Assembly: GCA_000727475.1 (NCBI GenBank)
Contig: KL647320.1
Location: forward strand, 1-64,000
Length of the DNA stretch: 64,000 bases
Source of the DNA: Sarcocystis neurona
Taxonomy: Eukaryota; Apicomplexa; Conoidasida; Eucoccidiorida; Sarcocystidae
Direction: 5' to 3'
The position numbers and the translations under genes are program-made. The notes beneath the pieces are model-generated. The model did not search any database. It had not been told where the DNA came from and saw only the letters and a program-made list of their open reading frames with translations. The stretch's first letter is position 1. Each line of letters begins with the position of its first letter. Of this stretch, positions 26,701-34,494 are shown piece after piece.

Positions 26701-29700
26701 AGAAAGAAAAACGGGCAGAAGAAAGTTTGAACGGCTGCAACAAGGTGCTGCCGACAGAAAGCAAGAGAGAAGAGCAGAGCAGCAAGGTGCAAGGGAGAGA
26801 AACCGGGGAGACTGCGAGACGAAGTCAGAGAGGAGAAACGAAGCAGATACGACGGCAGCAAGGACGACGTGCCACGTATCTGCAGAGGGAAAAGCGATTT
26901 GGCTGCCGACGCTGAGAAATAGAGAGCGCAATACACAAAGCCGCGTCAGTTTGACGTGGACAGCACGGCGTGGGAAGCTTCGGGCTGCGCTCCGTGGTGG
27001 GCCTCACGAGGAAGGCAGAGACCAAATTCGTTGCAGCTACGGCTTCTTCAAAGAGACACAGATAGAGAGAACATGCGACAGAGAAACTGAGGAGAGGTCC
27101 ACAGCAAAATCAGACGGAGACACAGAAAGAGTGGGACAGAGAGGGCAAGGCGAAAGCTGCAATAAATAAATAGGGAGAAACGAGACAGGGAGACGTGAGG
27201 AGAAATCCACAGCAAATAAATAGACAGAAGTGAGACAGAGAGAAGCAGCCGTCTGGTGTACGCGTCGCCCTACGTATGCGATGCAGAGAGAGAGACACCT
27301 GCATATACATATATATATATATATGTATATACATATATATATATGTATGTATATGTATATATATGTAGAGACGGAGAAACGGCGAGCGCTGCGGAGGATA
27401 AAGATGTCGGAGAGACAAGGGAGAGTGAGAATGCCGTGAAGAAAAAGGGAAGAGAAAGACAGAGATACACACACACACACACGTAGAGACTGACTTCTAG
27501 CGCGTCGACGCTGCGTGCCCCTGCTTTGATAGCGAGGATGGCCAGGAGAGACACCGGCCCTGTGCCAATCTCGATAATGCGTCTGCCAGAAACGAATGAA
27601 GGCCGCGGTTGCTGCTGTTGCTGAACCTGTTGCTGCTGTTGGGGCTGCTTCTGTTCCTGCTGCTGTTGCTGCTGCTGCTGTTGCNNNNNNNNNNNNNNNN
27701 NNNNNNNNNNNNNNNNNNNNNNNNNNNNNNNNNNNNNNNNNNNNNNNNNNNNNNNNNNNNNNNNNNNNNNNNNNNNNNNNNNNNNNNNNNNNNNNNNNNN
27801 NNNNNNNNNNNNNNNNNNNNNNNNNNNNNNNNNNNNNNNNNNNNNNNNNNNNNNNNNNNNNNNNNNNNNNNNNNNNNNNNNNNNNNNNNNNNNNNNNNNN
27901 NNNNNNNNNNNNNNNNNNNNNNNNNNNNNNNNNNNNNNNNNNNNNNNNNNNNNNNNNNNNNNNNNNNNNNNNNNNNNNNNNNNNNNNNNNNNNNNNNNNN
28001 NNNNNNNNNNNNNNNNNNNNNNNNNNNNNNNNNNNNNNNNNNNNNNNNNNNNNNNNNNNNNNNNNNNNNNNNNNNNNNNNNNNNNNNNNNNNNNNNNNNN
28101 NNNNNNNNNNNNNNNNNNNNNNNNNNNNNNNNNNNNNNNNNNNNNNNNNNNNNNNNNNNNNNNNNNNNNNNNNNNNNNNNNNNNNNNNNNNNNNNNNNNN
28201 NNNNNNNNNNNNNNNNNNNNNNNNNNNNNNNNNNNNNNNNNNNNNNNNNNNNNNNNNNNNNNNNNNNNNNNNNNNNNNNNNNNNNNNNNNNNNNNNNNNN
28301 NNNNNNNNNNNNNNNNNNNNNNNNNNNNNNNNNNNNNNNNNNNNNNNNNNNNNNNNNNNNNNNNNNNNNNNNNNNNNNNNNNNNNNNNNNNNNNNNNNNN
28401 NNNNNNNNNGCTGCTGTTGCTGCTGCTGCTGTTGCTGCTGTTGGGAGGCTGCTGCTGCAGCGTCAATTACTATGCAGCACGGCCCGCGATACGTTTCATC
28501 TACCGCGCCGTCAAAGGCGTCAGAAACGTCCCCTTCTTCTTCTTCTTCTCTTTCTTCTTCTTTCTCTCCTCCTGCTTCTACTTCTTCCTCCGTCTTGACT
28601 TCTTCTTCCCCTCCCCCGTCTCCCTGCAAGGAGACGCCGACACAGCCCGTGCGTCTCTTGCAGCTGCTTCCACTGCTGCTGGAGTTTCTGTTTTTGCTGC
28701 TGCTTCTCCTCCTGTTCCTGCTTCCGCTGCAGTTCGTCACGCGGCTCACCGTCCTGCTGCTGAGGCTGCCCCATCCGCTCCTCCCGCCCGTCTCCTGCTG
28801 CTCGCTCGTTGTACGCCCAGCAAAACCATTCTGCAGTTGCAAATCTATCCCCTCCCCCTGCTGCTGCTGTTGCTCCTTCTGCTGGTGCTGGTGCTCCTGC
28901 AGCTGTTCTTCCTTCTGCGGTTGCTGATGCTCCTGCTGCTGTTGCTCCTTTTGCTGTTGCAGGTGCTCCTGCTGCTGTTGCTCCTTCTGCTGTTGCTGGT
29001 GCTCCTGCTGCTGTTGCTCCTGTTGTTGTTGGTGCTCCTGCTGCTGTTGCTCCTTCTGCTGTTCCTCGTGCTCCTGCCGCTGTTGCTCCTTCTGCTGGTG
29101 CTGGTGTTCCTGCTGCTGTTGCTCCTTCTGCCGCTGCAGCTTCTCCGCCTCCTGCTGCTGCTTCTTCTTCTGTTCCACCTCGTCCTGCTCCTCCTGTTGC
29201 CGCATCTGGCGCTGGTGCTGCTGCTTCTTCTTCCGGTCTTTTTGCTGTTCCTGCTGCTGTTGCTTCGCCTCCCACCGCTGCCAGCCTTTCCAGCAGATGG
29301 CTCTCCGGTAAAACGAGGTGCGGTCCGCATCTTCTATCATCGCCTAGATGCACCACACAGAGGCGTCCGCAGCAGCAGCAGGAGCAGTTCCAGCATAAAG
29401 AAAAAGAAGCAGCACCAGCACCGAGAGCAGCAGATGGGAAGAGAGGAGCAACGGAGACAGCAGCGCAGCAGCAGCTGTGCGTTCGATATTGTCAGCAGCG
29501 TCCCAGACAGCGCGGGGGGAGAAGAGGAGAAAGCAGCACGGCAGAGGCAGCAGCAGCCGCAACAGCAGCAGGTGCAACACGACCAGGAGCACCACGATGA
29601 GCAGCCGCACCAGCAGCGGGTGCGGTGGGATTAGCAAAGCGGCAGCAGGAGTCGAAGGAGCAGCTGCAGCGCCAGCCGCAGAACGTAGAAGTCACAGCAG

Positions 29701-32700
29701 CAACAAACGGAGAGCAGCATATCCACAAGCAGCAGCAGCAGGGCCAGCAGAAGGAGAAGCAGGAGTGGCAGGAAGGAGCAGAAGCAGCAGGAGCTGCAGC
29801 AACAGCCGCACGAGCAACGGAATCAGAAGCAGCAGGAGGAGAAACGAAGCAGCACGAGCAAAACGGCAAGTGGCAGGACCAGGAGACGCAGCAGCAGAAG
29901 CAGCAGAAGAGAAAGCAGGAGCAGGAAAAGTACTCCGGCCAGGAGTAGAAGCAGCAGAAGCGAAGGCAAGAGCAGCGCCGGGAGCCGAAGCAGCAGAAGC
30001 AGGAGCAGCAGAACCGAAGGCAAAAGCAGAGCCGGGAGTCGAGGCAGCAGAAGCAGCAGCAGAAGCCGCGTGAACAAGTACCTGGTGATTCTTCCAGTCG
30101 TATTGTCTGCAGATGGAGAGAGAGGTAGGAGTCTCGCAGCGAAAAAACGTCTCACGGGCGATGCCGTGCGACAGCATCCACATAACCTTATCCTGCAGGG
30201 CAGCAATAACAGCAGCAGCAACACGAGCAGCGGCAGCAAAGGGAGGGGAGAGCAGCCGCAGCAGCGTTAGCAGAAGAAGCAGCAAACGCAGCAGCAGAAG
30301 AAACGAAAGAAACGCAGTGCCGCAGCAGCACCAAGAGTGCTGCACCCCCCCAGACACTTGTATACGTATATACTTAAAGGTGGTAGTTGGAGAGCTATAT
30401 CTCCCACATACGTCTGTGCGCATACCAGGGGGAATACAGATACCGTACAAGCGTATGCAGATGACCGACACACATGTATAAAGACCACAAATTATATTCA
30501 TACTTATTCTGCAGATACACAGATGTCCACAAATGAAAACGAGACACATGATACATACATATATGCTTATGCCCGTGCTGGTCGGAAGGGAAGCGCACAT
30601 GTGCCAGGGCGCGAGAGCAGCTATATGTCTCTCTCTTTATATATACATATACATGTGCATGGACGTAGATTTACAGTAGGCAGTGAAGTAGATAGTGCGA
30701 CTTATAGACAAGGATTCCGCTGTGGCGCGATTGATCTGCATGCACGTCGCCTCAGACACTTCACACACGGGCATTCCCTCTGTGGCACAGAAAGATGCTG
30801 CAGCAAGTTGATGGTAGGCGGAAACAGAAGGAGATGCTCCCAGGTGGGAAGCTGCAAGACAGAAAGTGAGGAGGAGTTTCTACTGCGTACCAAGCCCTCG
30901 TGGGTGTCTCCCAGGTGTGCGTGCTACCATTTTCCGGGTGTACAGACACCGCTAAAGGCCACACATACATCCGTCCACGAATGAACTCAAGTGTACAGAC
31001 ACGAGGTCTTGTCGCACGCAAGCCCACTAGCCAACATGCAGCGTAGACGGGAGTGTAGCAGATACGGCTGAGAAAGCGTCATGCAGCTCTGCAGACACCT
31101 CATCACGCCTGCAGTCTCCAGAGTGTCCCCCAAGCGTCTCAGACGCAGGGGGCAGGCAGTTTCAGCGGTGTACAGACTCCTCCTCCTCGATTTGCCGTTT
31201 CAAACTATTTTCGGGTGTACAGACACCCTCTGCCGTATTGTGCGTCTGCCAGCTAGACACAGCGGTGTGGGAACCAGCAGTCCGCCGCCACGCGGCTGCT
31301 TCGGCGCGTACGAACGCGGACAGCCTCTCTCACGTGTTCCCCGCGAGGTGTACAGACACCTGAGCGCCCCGGAAGCGCTCACTTTCTGCAGTGTACAGAC
31401 ACCTCAAGCACCTGGGCACGCCGAAGGCGCGAGCACCTTGTGCTGCGTGGAGACATTTGGGGCAACTCAACACGCAGGAGGCGCACCCCTTCTGCGACGT
31501 ACAAACAGAAGGGATCCCCGACACCCCACGCGTGTGTGTCTTTGCACCGGGCCGCCATCGCCTGCCGACACGCCGCAGCCTCATGCACTCCGCCCCATAT
31601 CTACCGAGGTCGAATACTTGTAAATAATTATTTCCTTGAAAAATGTTCTCACGTGCAGACTGTCGACGAAAGCGCTCAGCAGGGCGAGACACGTGCAACT
31701 GTCGGACTTGTCTCCACCTTCCGCAGAAGAAACGGGTACGCCTACAAAGAAGAGAAACTTTCTTTTCATCTGAAATACAGAAATACTGCTCTCACCTGGT
31801 ACAAGCTTGCTGCATTCCCCCTCCTCCCCGCTCTTTCTCGTTCTCTCGCCTTTTCTCTTTCTTCCTTCCTCTCTCACTCTTTCTCTCCTGCGCTCTCTCT
31901 TTTTTCCTCTCTTTTTCTCCCTAGAGAAATGAAAACGACGACGCTACGCGCGCCTTCCACAGTAGAAGCAAAAAGAAGAAGAAAGGGAGTTTGGACAACC
32001 CCGGAGTTTCTTCGACGGCACCTGCATACCTCCGGTGATGCGTACGTACATATATATGCGTGTCATAGAAACACCAGGATTAAACTGCACGCACGCGGAC
32101 ACAGAGGAGTTCGTTTATCTGTAACTGTGTCTACCCACACAAGTGGGGGGTGCGGGAACTCCTACAGATACATATATATATATATATATATTTGTAGACT
32201 GTGAGACAAGTGGGAATGCATACACACCCGCAGACATACGCATGAAAGTCGGCAGGCGGACGCAAGTGATAACGCACAACTCGTATTCCCAAAACCGAAA
32301 CGTCGACGTGCGTAACTCACGTTCTTCTGCCCGAACATATGTATGTGCACATTTTCTACACAAGAATGTCCATACATATATATACATATATTATACAAGC
32401 ATGCCCACATACGTACGTACAGGTAAAAGAATTGTAAACGAGCATGCCCGTGCAAATTTACATATATATATATATGTGTATTCTATAGAAGCATGCCCAT
32501 ATATATATATAGATATATATATATAAGCCTTCATGTGTGTGTGTACATATATGTGTATATATTTGTATGTGCACACTCGTAGAGACATACGAGTATACAC
32601 CCTCCTCTGAATCGCGCTTAGATGTGTGCACCCAGGAACAGTCAGGTGTACGTACACTGCAGGTAGAGACGCATGACTTCTACGAGGTAGATTTGTGCGC

Positions 32701-34494
32701 GCAGGAACATTCAGGTGTACGTACACTCCAGACATACGACTTTTACGAGGTAGAGGTGTGCACCCAGGAACAGTCACGTGTACGTACGCTGCAGGTAGAG
32801 ACGCATGACTTCTACGAGGTAGATTTGTGCGCGCAGGAACATTCAGGTGTACGTACACTCCAGACATACGACTTTTACGAGGTAGATGTGTGCAACCAGG
32901 AACACGCAGGTGTACGTACACTGCAGGTAGAGACGCGTGACTTCTACGAGGTAGAGGTGTGCAAGCAGGAACATTCAGGTGTACGTACACCGCAGGTAGA
33001 GACGCGTGACTTCTGCGAGGATGCTGTGTGTTCGCACGAGCACTCAGGTGTACGTACACTCCGGTGGCTTACAGCGTAGGAGAAGTTTTCGTTCCACCGC
33101 GAGACATGTCGCGACCGCCTCACGTGTAGCCGACGGAAAGGTTCTTCAGTAAGCACAAAATCGTCTCGGCTGAATTTCTTGACGCCCTCCTCGACGTTAT
33201 CTGCTCTTATATTCTTTTCTGTCTCTTTCTTCCCTTCCTCCCTACCTTCTCCTCCTTCTGTGGCTGCCTTCTCCCCTTGTTTCTCTTCTCCTTTATCTCC
33301 CTGTCCTCTTTGCAAGTCCTTCGTTCTTTTTTCACGTCTCCTACAAACTTCGGAGCCCCGAGCCAGCGCGGGCAAGAACCGCGTCCTGCCGCGGTTGCTG
33401 CTACAGCTTCTCTTTCTCGTGTATTTCTGCTCCATTACAAGCTCCTTCCCTTTGCTGCTGCTGCTGCTGCTCCTCCTCCTCCTGCTTCGCGGCTGCTTTT
33501 GTGTTACTACTTGCTGCCTCCCCGGCTCCGGCTGCTGCTCTTCAGTCTTCTGCTGCCTCTGGTTTTGTGTCTGTTTCCGCCGTTGCTGCTCTCCCTGCAG
33601 CAGCTTGTTCTGCAGATGCTGCTGCTGCTGCCTGCGCTGTTGTTGAATCTGCTGCTGCGGGTGTTGCTGCTGTTGCCGAGGAAGAAGCACCGCCCTTCCT
33701 TTTTTCTTCTTGCCTCTTCCTTGCGCTGCTGGTGTGTGCACGCCGCAGTAAAGTTTGGCAGAACAGTTTTGCGGAAAATGGAAGTTCCACTCCTCCATTT
33801 TTCTATTCCTCTCATCTGCAGCCGCTCTCTCATGTGATGTGTGTACACCAGCCCACGGCGCAGCACCTTGTGTACTGCTGCTGTCTGCTATGCTTCGCTC
33901 TGCGCCAAGACATGCGAGTCTCTTAAAACGTGCTTCTGCAGCTTGTCGTCTGTTAGACGTTGCTGTTCCTTCTTCCGCCGTTCTAGCTGCTGCTGCTGCA
34001 GCGTCTGTTGCTGCAGCGTCTGTTGCTGCTGCTGCCGCGGCCTTGCCTACTGCCCTTGCTCTTCCTGCCCCTGCTCCTCTCACGCCAGCGTAACCCGCTG
34101 GCGTCTTTGATGCTGCTGTTTTCTTCACTTTCTTTTCTTCGTCATATCCTGCTGCTCTTGGGGCCTCCCGTTCTGCTGCCCTCCCGTGCTCTGCTGCTGA
34201 CTCCGCTGCTGCGTCTGCTGGTTCTGTTGCTGCTGTTGCTCCTGCGCCTGCTACTGCTGCAACTCCGACACCAGCTGCTGCAGCAGGTCGGACTTTCTTG
34301 GTGCTGCAATGAAGCAGCAGACTTGCTGCGTCTTCGCCGCTCCCTGTTCCGCCTGCTGGTGCTTCTATTGCTGCTGCTACGTCCCGCGCACGTTTGCTGC
34401 GTCCCCTTCTCCCTTCCGACCTCTCCCCACACTTCAGTAGAGCAGCTGCAGCAGCTGCTGCATCTGCGGGTGCTGCTGCTGGTGCGCCCCCCAT
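9830..34494 (-). CDS. PRMT-like SAM-dependent methyltransferase (8 exons)
   Basis: This is a predicted class I methyltransferase of the protein arginine methyltransferase type; substrate and compartment are unknown. Exons join as 34494-33073, 30192-30082, 29343-27495, 24269-23064, 17494-17399, 14216-14136, 12364-12220 and 9954-9830, all with GT-AG borders and matching phases. Landmarks in order are MIEDADRTSFYRRAI (helix before the SAM fold), RRIIEIGTGPVSLLAILA (motif I), TVFNTYSKLFPL, and the double-E loop HEILGDFASQEG with glutamates nine residues apart as in PRMTs. DSWYTN follows where PRMTs have the THW loop, then the C-terminal barrel and a TGA stop. His replacing Ser before the first glutamate and Ser replacing His in the THW loop leave the PRMT class and activity open. 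Long Ala/Gln/Ser runs interrupt the domain. Exon 3 holds an assembly gap. The start and exon 1 are least certain, and further small exons may have been missed. Confidence 0.72.
9955..12219 (-). other. Methyltransferase intron 7
   Basis: The middle (about 10720-11270) is a TACATA/TATATA microsatellite. Two unique stretches, 10080-10330 and 11480-11600, have no stop in at least one minus frame and look coding-like. The direct exon 7-8 join already gives a continuous domain, so I left them as intron. Confidence 0.5.
12220..12364 (-). CDS. Methyltransferase gene, exon 7 (THW-like loop)
   Basis: The exon encodes GLHFGPVFEQQ, CDSWYTNVVLL, RELPVRRGDLLVVYST and ADLKNYKKE plus one base. SWYTN occupies the position of the THW loop of PRMTs, and VRRGDLL matches the 'v+.GD.l' barrel strand. 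The acceptor ends GGTCGCAG; the donor is AAA|GTGTTG, which is weak. Confidence 0.68.
12365..14135 (-). other. Methyltransferase intron 6
   Basis: The sense strand is pyrimidine-rich before exon 7. Microsatellites lie at 12815-12840 and 13590-13920. A GGT/GAT triplet tract (13964-14127 on the plus strand) sits directly beside the exon 6 donor. Confidence 0.6.
13964..14127. repeat. GGT/GGC/GAT triplet repeat
   Basis: About 54 triplets of GGT, GGC and GAT read GGTGGTGATGGTGGC on the plus strand. The tract would give poly-Gly/Asp or poly-Val on plus and poly-Pro/His on minus. It is intronic in the methyltransferase model, starting a few bases past the exon 6 donor. Confidence 0.9.
14136..14216 (-). 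CDS. Methyltransferase gene, exon 6
   Basis: The exon has 27 codons in phase 0 on both sides: RRELRFRLNRSGKLAGLLAAI then DVEIRP. It matches the PRMT barrel segment 'f.+..+G.+hG...wFdv.+' that precedes the THW loop. The acceptor is CTGCTTTCCAG and the donor CCG|GTACCT. Confidence 0.68.
14217..17398 (-). other. Methyltransferase intron 5
   Basis: The part next to exon 6 (14225-14690) is a CTG-type triplet tract on the transcribed sense strand. It is followed by TA/TG microsatellites (14840-16050), a GACACGTACATA-type tandem array (16280-16740) and TACATA repeats (17035-17365). A unique stretch at 16080-16260 has coding-like minus frames but no family match. Confidence 0.6.
16280..16740. repeat. 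Degenerate tandem array, GACACGTACATA type
   Basis: Repeated segments of the form GACACGTACATA followed by AGATACATAGACATACA recur about every 36-60 bases with drift. Met/Tyr/Val/Cys-rich minus frames across it are repeat artefacts. Confidence 0.8.
17399..17494 (-). CDS. Methyltransferase gene, exon 5
   Basis: The exon encodes (VGLQ)FSSLLLCDYLLPMEQ followed by LQFEKPMAPQMLQ, then the donor CAG|GTAAAT. It matches the PRMT region between the Rossmann fold and the barrel. Two in-phase acceptors are possible, before GTG (17494) or before TTC (17482); they differ by four codons. Confidence 0.62.
17495..23063 (-). other. Methyltransferase intron 4
   Basis: This 5.6-kb intron holds a triplet tract (17840-18045, CAG in the sense direction, unlike most other introns here), microsatellites at 18530-18880, 19110-19340 and 20010-20350, a GGAGACACGGAGAGACA array (20820-21210) and more TA/TG repeats (21900-22870). 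A short segment at 17700-17770 could be an extra 19-codon exon in phase 0 (after CTTGCAG, starting VSRNFSSSHVDRLLL). It has no family match and is not included. Confidence 0.5.
20820..21210. repeat. Purine-rich minisatellite, GGAGACACGGAGAGACA type
   Basis: Units of GGAGACACGGAGAGACA, often with an added GGGAGATA, repeat about twenty times on the plus strand with few changes. No stop occurs in several frames, producing Arg/Glu/Asp-rich or Ser/Val/Pro/Leu-rich frames that are artefacts. It lies in intron 4. Confidence 0.9.
23064..24269 (-). CDS. Methyltransferase gene, exon 4 (double-E loop, Ala/Thr insertion)
   Basis: The exon has 402 codons. It begins VSRTSAALAAALVHQYN (after motif I), continues with a Gln/Glu-rich stretch, the pair CPAC, LTVFNTYSKLFPLRR, and then about 250 residues dominated by Ala, Thr and Gly from GCA/ACA triplets. 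The double-E loop YDMIIHEILGDFASQEG and PLAATTCMSPCEF follow. The acceptor is ACTATAATGCAG and the donor CCG|GTAGTT. The low-complexity block separates two strands of the SAM fold, so it must loop out if the protein is active. Confidence 0.7.
23395..23790. repeat. CTG/TTG triplet tract within methyltransferase exon 4
   Basis: The plus strand reads CTG, TTG, GCC and CTC triplets. In the minus-strand gene the phase gives GCA/ACA codons, hence Ala/Thr runs rather than Gln. Poly-Leu and poly-Cys frames on the plus strand are shadows. Confidence 0.9.
24270..27494 (-). other. Methyltransferase intron 3
   Basis: A CTG-sense tract (24285-24350) lies immediately before the exon 4 acceptor. Further in are a GATA-type tract (25100-25500), TA/TG runs at 24735-24765, 26015-26055 and 26280-26440, and a unique purine-rich stretch (26690-27170) with Arg/Glu-rich frames but no family match. 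Confidence 0.6.
25100..25500. repeat. GATA/TAGATA simple repeat
   Basis: Irregular GATAGATA and TAGATATAGG units run for about 400 bases. Open frames rich in Ser, Tyr, Leu and Ile on the minus strand are artefacts. Confidence 0.9.
27495..29343 (-). CDS. Methyltransferase gene, exon 3 (helix, poly-Q, motif I; gapped)
   Basis: The exon starts AMIEDADRTSFYRRAICWKG after the acceptor CATCTAG, continues into a long Gln/Glu/His/Lys-rich region and an acidic stretch, then DAFDGAVDETYRG, poly-Gln, the assembly gap, more Gln, and ends FVSGRRIIEIGTGP with VSLLAILAIKAGARSVDALE before the donor GAA|GTCAGT. Known sequence amounts to 934 bases before and 190 after the gap. To keep both ends in phase the true gap length must be 1 modulo 3; the printed 725 is not. 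Confidence 0.68.
27685..28409. other. Assembly gap (N run)
   Basis: A run of 725 N lies inside a CAG/CTG tract of methyltransferase exon 3, where the flanks on both sides read Gln on the minus strand. The gap is probably collapsed or unresolved triplet repeat of estimated length. Confidence 0.98.
29344..30081 (-). other. Methyltransferase intron 2
   Basis: This 738-base intron is almost entirely CTG-type triplet repeat on the sense strand (CAG on the plus strand), running close to both splice sites. Gln/Ala-rich frames on the plus strand (29477-30073) are therefore read as antisense shadows. The short unique piece near 29480-29520 gives AVWDAADNIERT on minus and was not assigned. Confidence 0.6.
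30082..30192 (-). CDS. Methyltransferase gene, exon 2
   Basis: The exon has 37 codons in phase 0: DKVMWMLSHGIARETFF then RCETPTSLSICRQYDWKNHQ. Joined to exon 3 it gives KNHQ-AMIEDADR, matching the PRMT pattern 'H..ml.D..R...Y..ai'. The acceptor is GCTGCCCTGCAG and the donor CAG|GTACTT. Confidence 0.65.
30937..31404. repeat. Dispersed GGTGTACAGACACC cores, six copies
   Basis: Near-identical cores occur at 30937, 30990, 31167, 31214, 31347 and 31391 (a few with one change), at irregular spacing in GC-rich unique sequence. The ends of each core are inverted copies of each other (GGTGT...ACACC). Function unknown. Confidence 0.8.
32620..33063. repeat. Seven-copy 69/63-bp tandem repeat with a GTGTACGTACAC core
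   Basis: Cores at 32646, 32715, 32778, 32847, 32910, 32979 and 33048 are spaced 69, 63, 69, 63, 69 and 69 bases. The alternation is partly a higher-order unit in which the shorter form lacks six bases. GTGTACGTACAC is a perfect palindrome. Because all periods are multiples of three, both strands stay open: plus gives repeats ending HSGVRTLQVETHDFYEV, minus gives repeats with VYVHLNVP. It lies inside intron 1, next to the donor. Confidence 0.92.
33073..34494 (-). CDS. Methyltransferase gene, exon 1 (provisional N-terminus)
   Basis: The 474 codons from the first in-frame ATG run to the strong donor GCT|GTAAGC. The exon starts MGGAPAAAPADAAAAAAALL, is rich in Ala, then Gln, then Lys/Glu, and ends FVLTEEPFRRLHVRRSRHVS followed by RWNENFSYA. 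Only the last 40 or so residues look like folded protein. Phase 0 fits exon 2. The purine-rich middle resembles an intron segment of the synthase gene, so part of this exon could be intron and the true start could be elsewhere. Confidence 0.42.

Larger units (their letters stand above)
30193..33072 (-). other. Methyltransferase intron 1
   Basis: A CTG-sense tract (30205-30320) lies before the exon 2 acceptor. The intron also holds dispersed GGTGTACAGACACC cores (30937-31404), TA microsatellites (32170-32190, 32460-32525) and a seven-copy repeat (32646-33059) that begins about 12 bases inside the donor site. A unique stretch at 30690-30800 contains a minus frame starting MPVCEVSEATCMQINRA that looks coding-like but does not fit the splice phase. 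Confidence 0.5.

Noticed and set aside
29477..30073. Gln/Ala/Glu-rich plus frames that resemble a coiled-coil protein
   Set aside because: They are antisense to the CTG-type intron 2 of the methyltransferase gene, which has matching exon phases on both sides.
32620..33063. CRISPR-like array
   Set aside because: The whole unit repeats with no unique spacers, in a eukaryotic intron.
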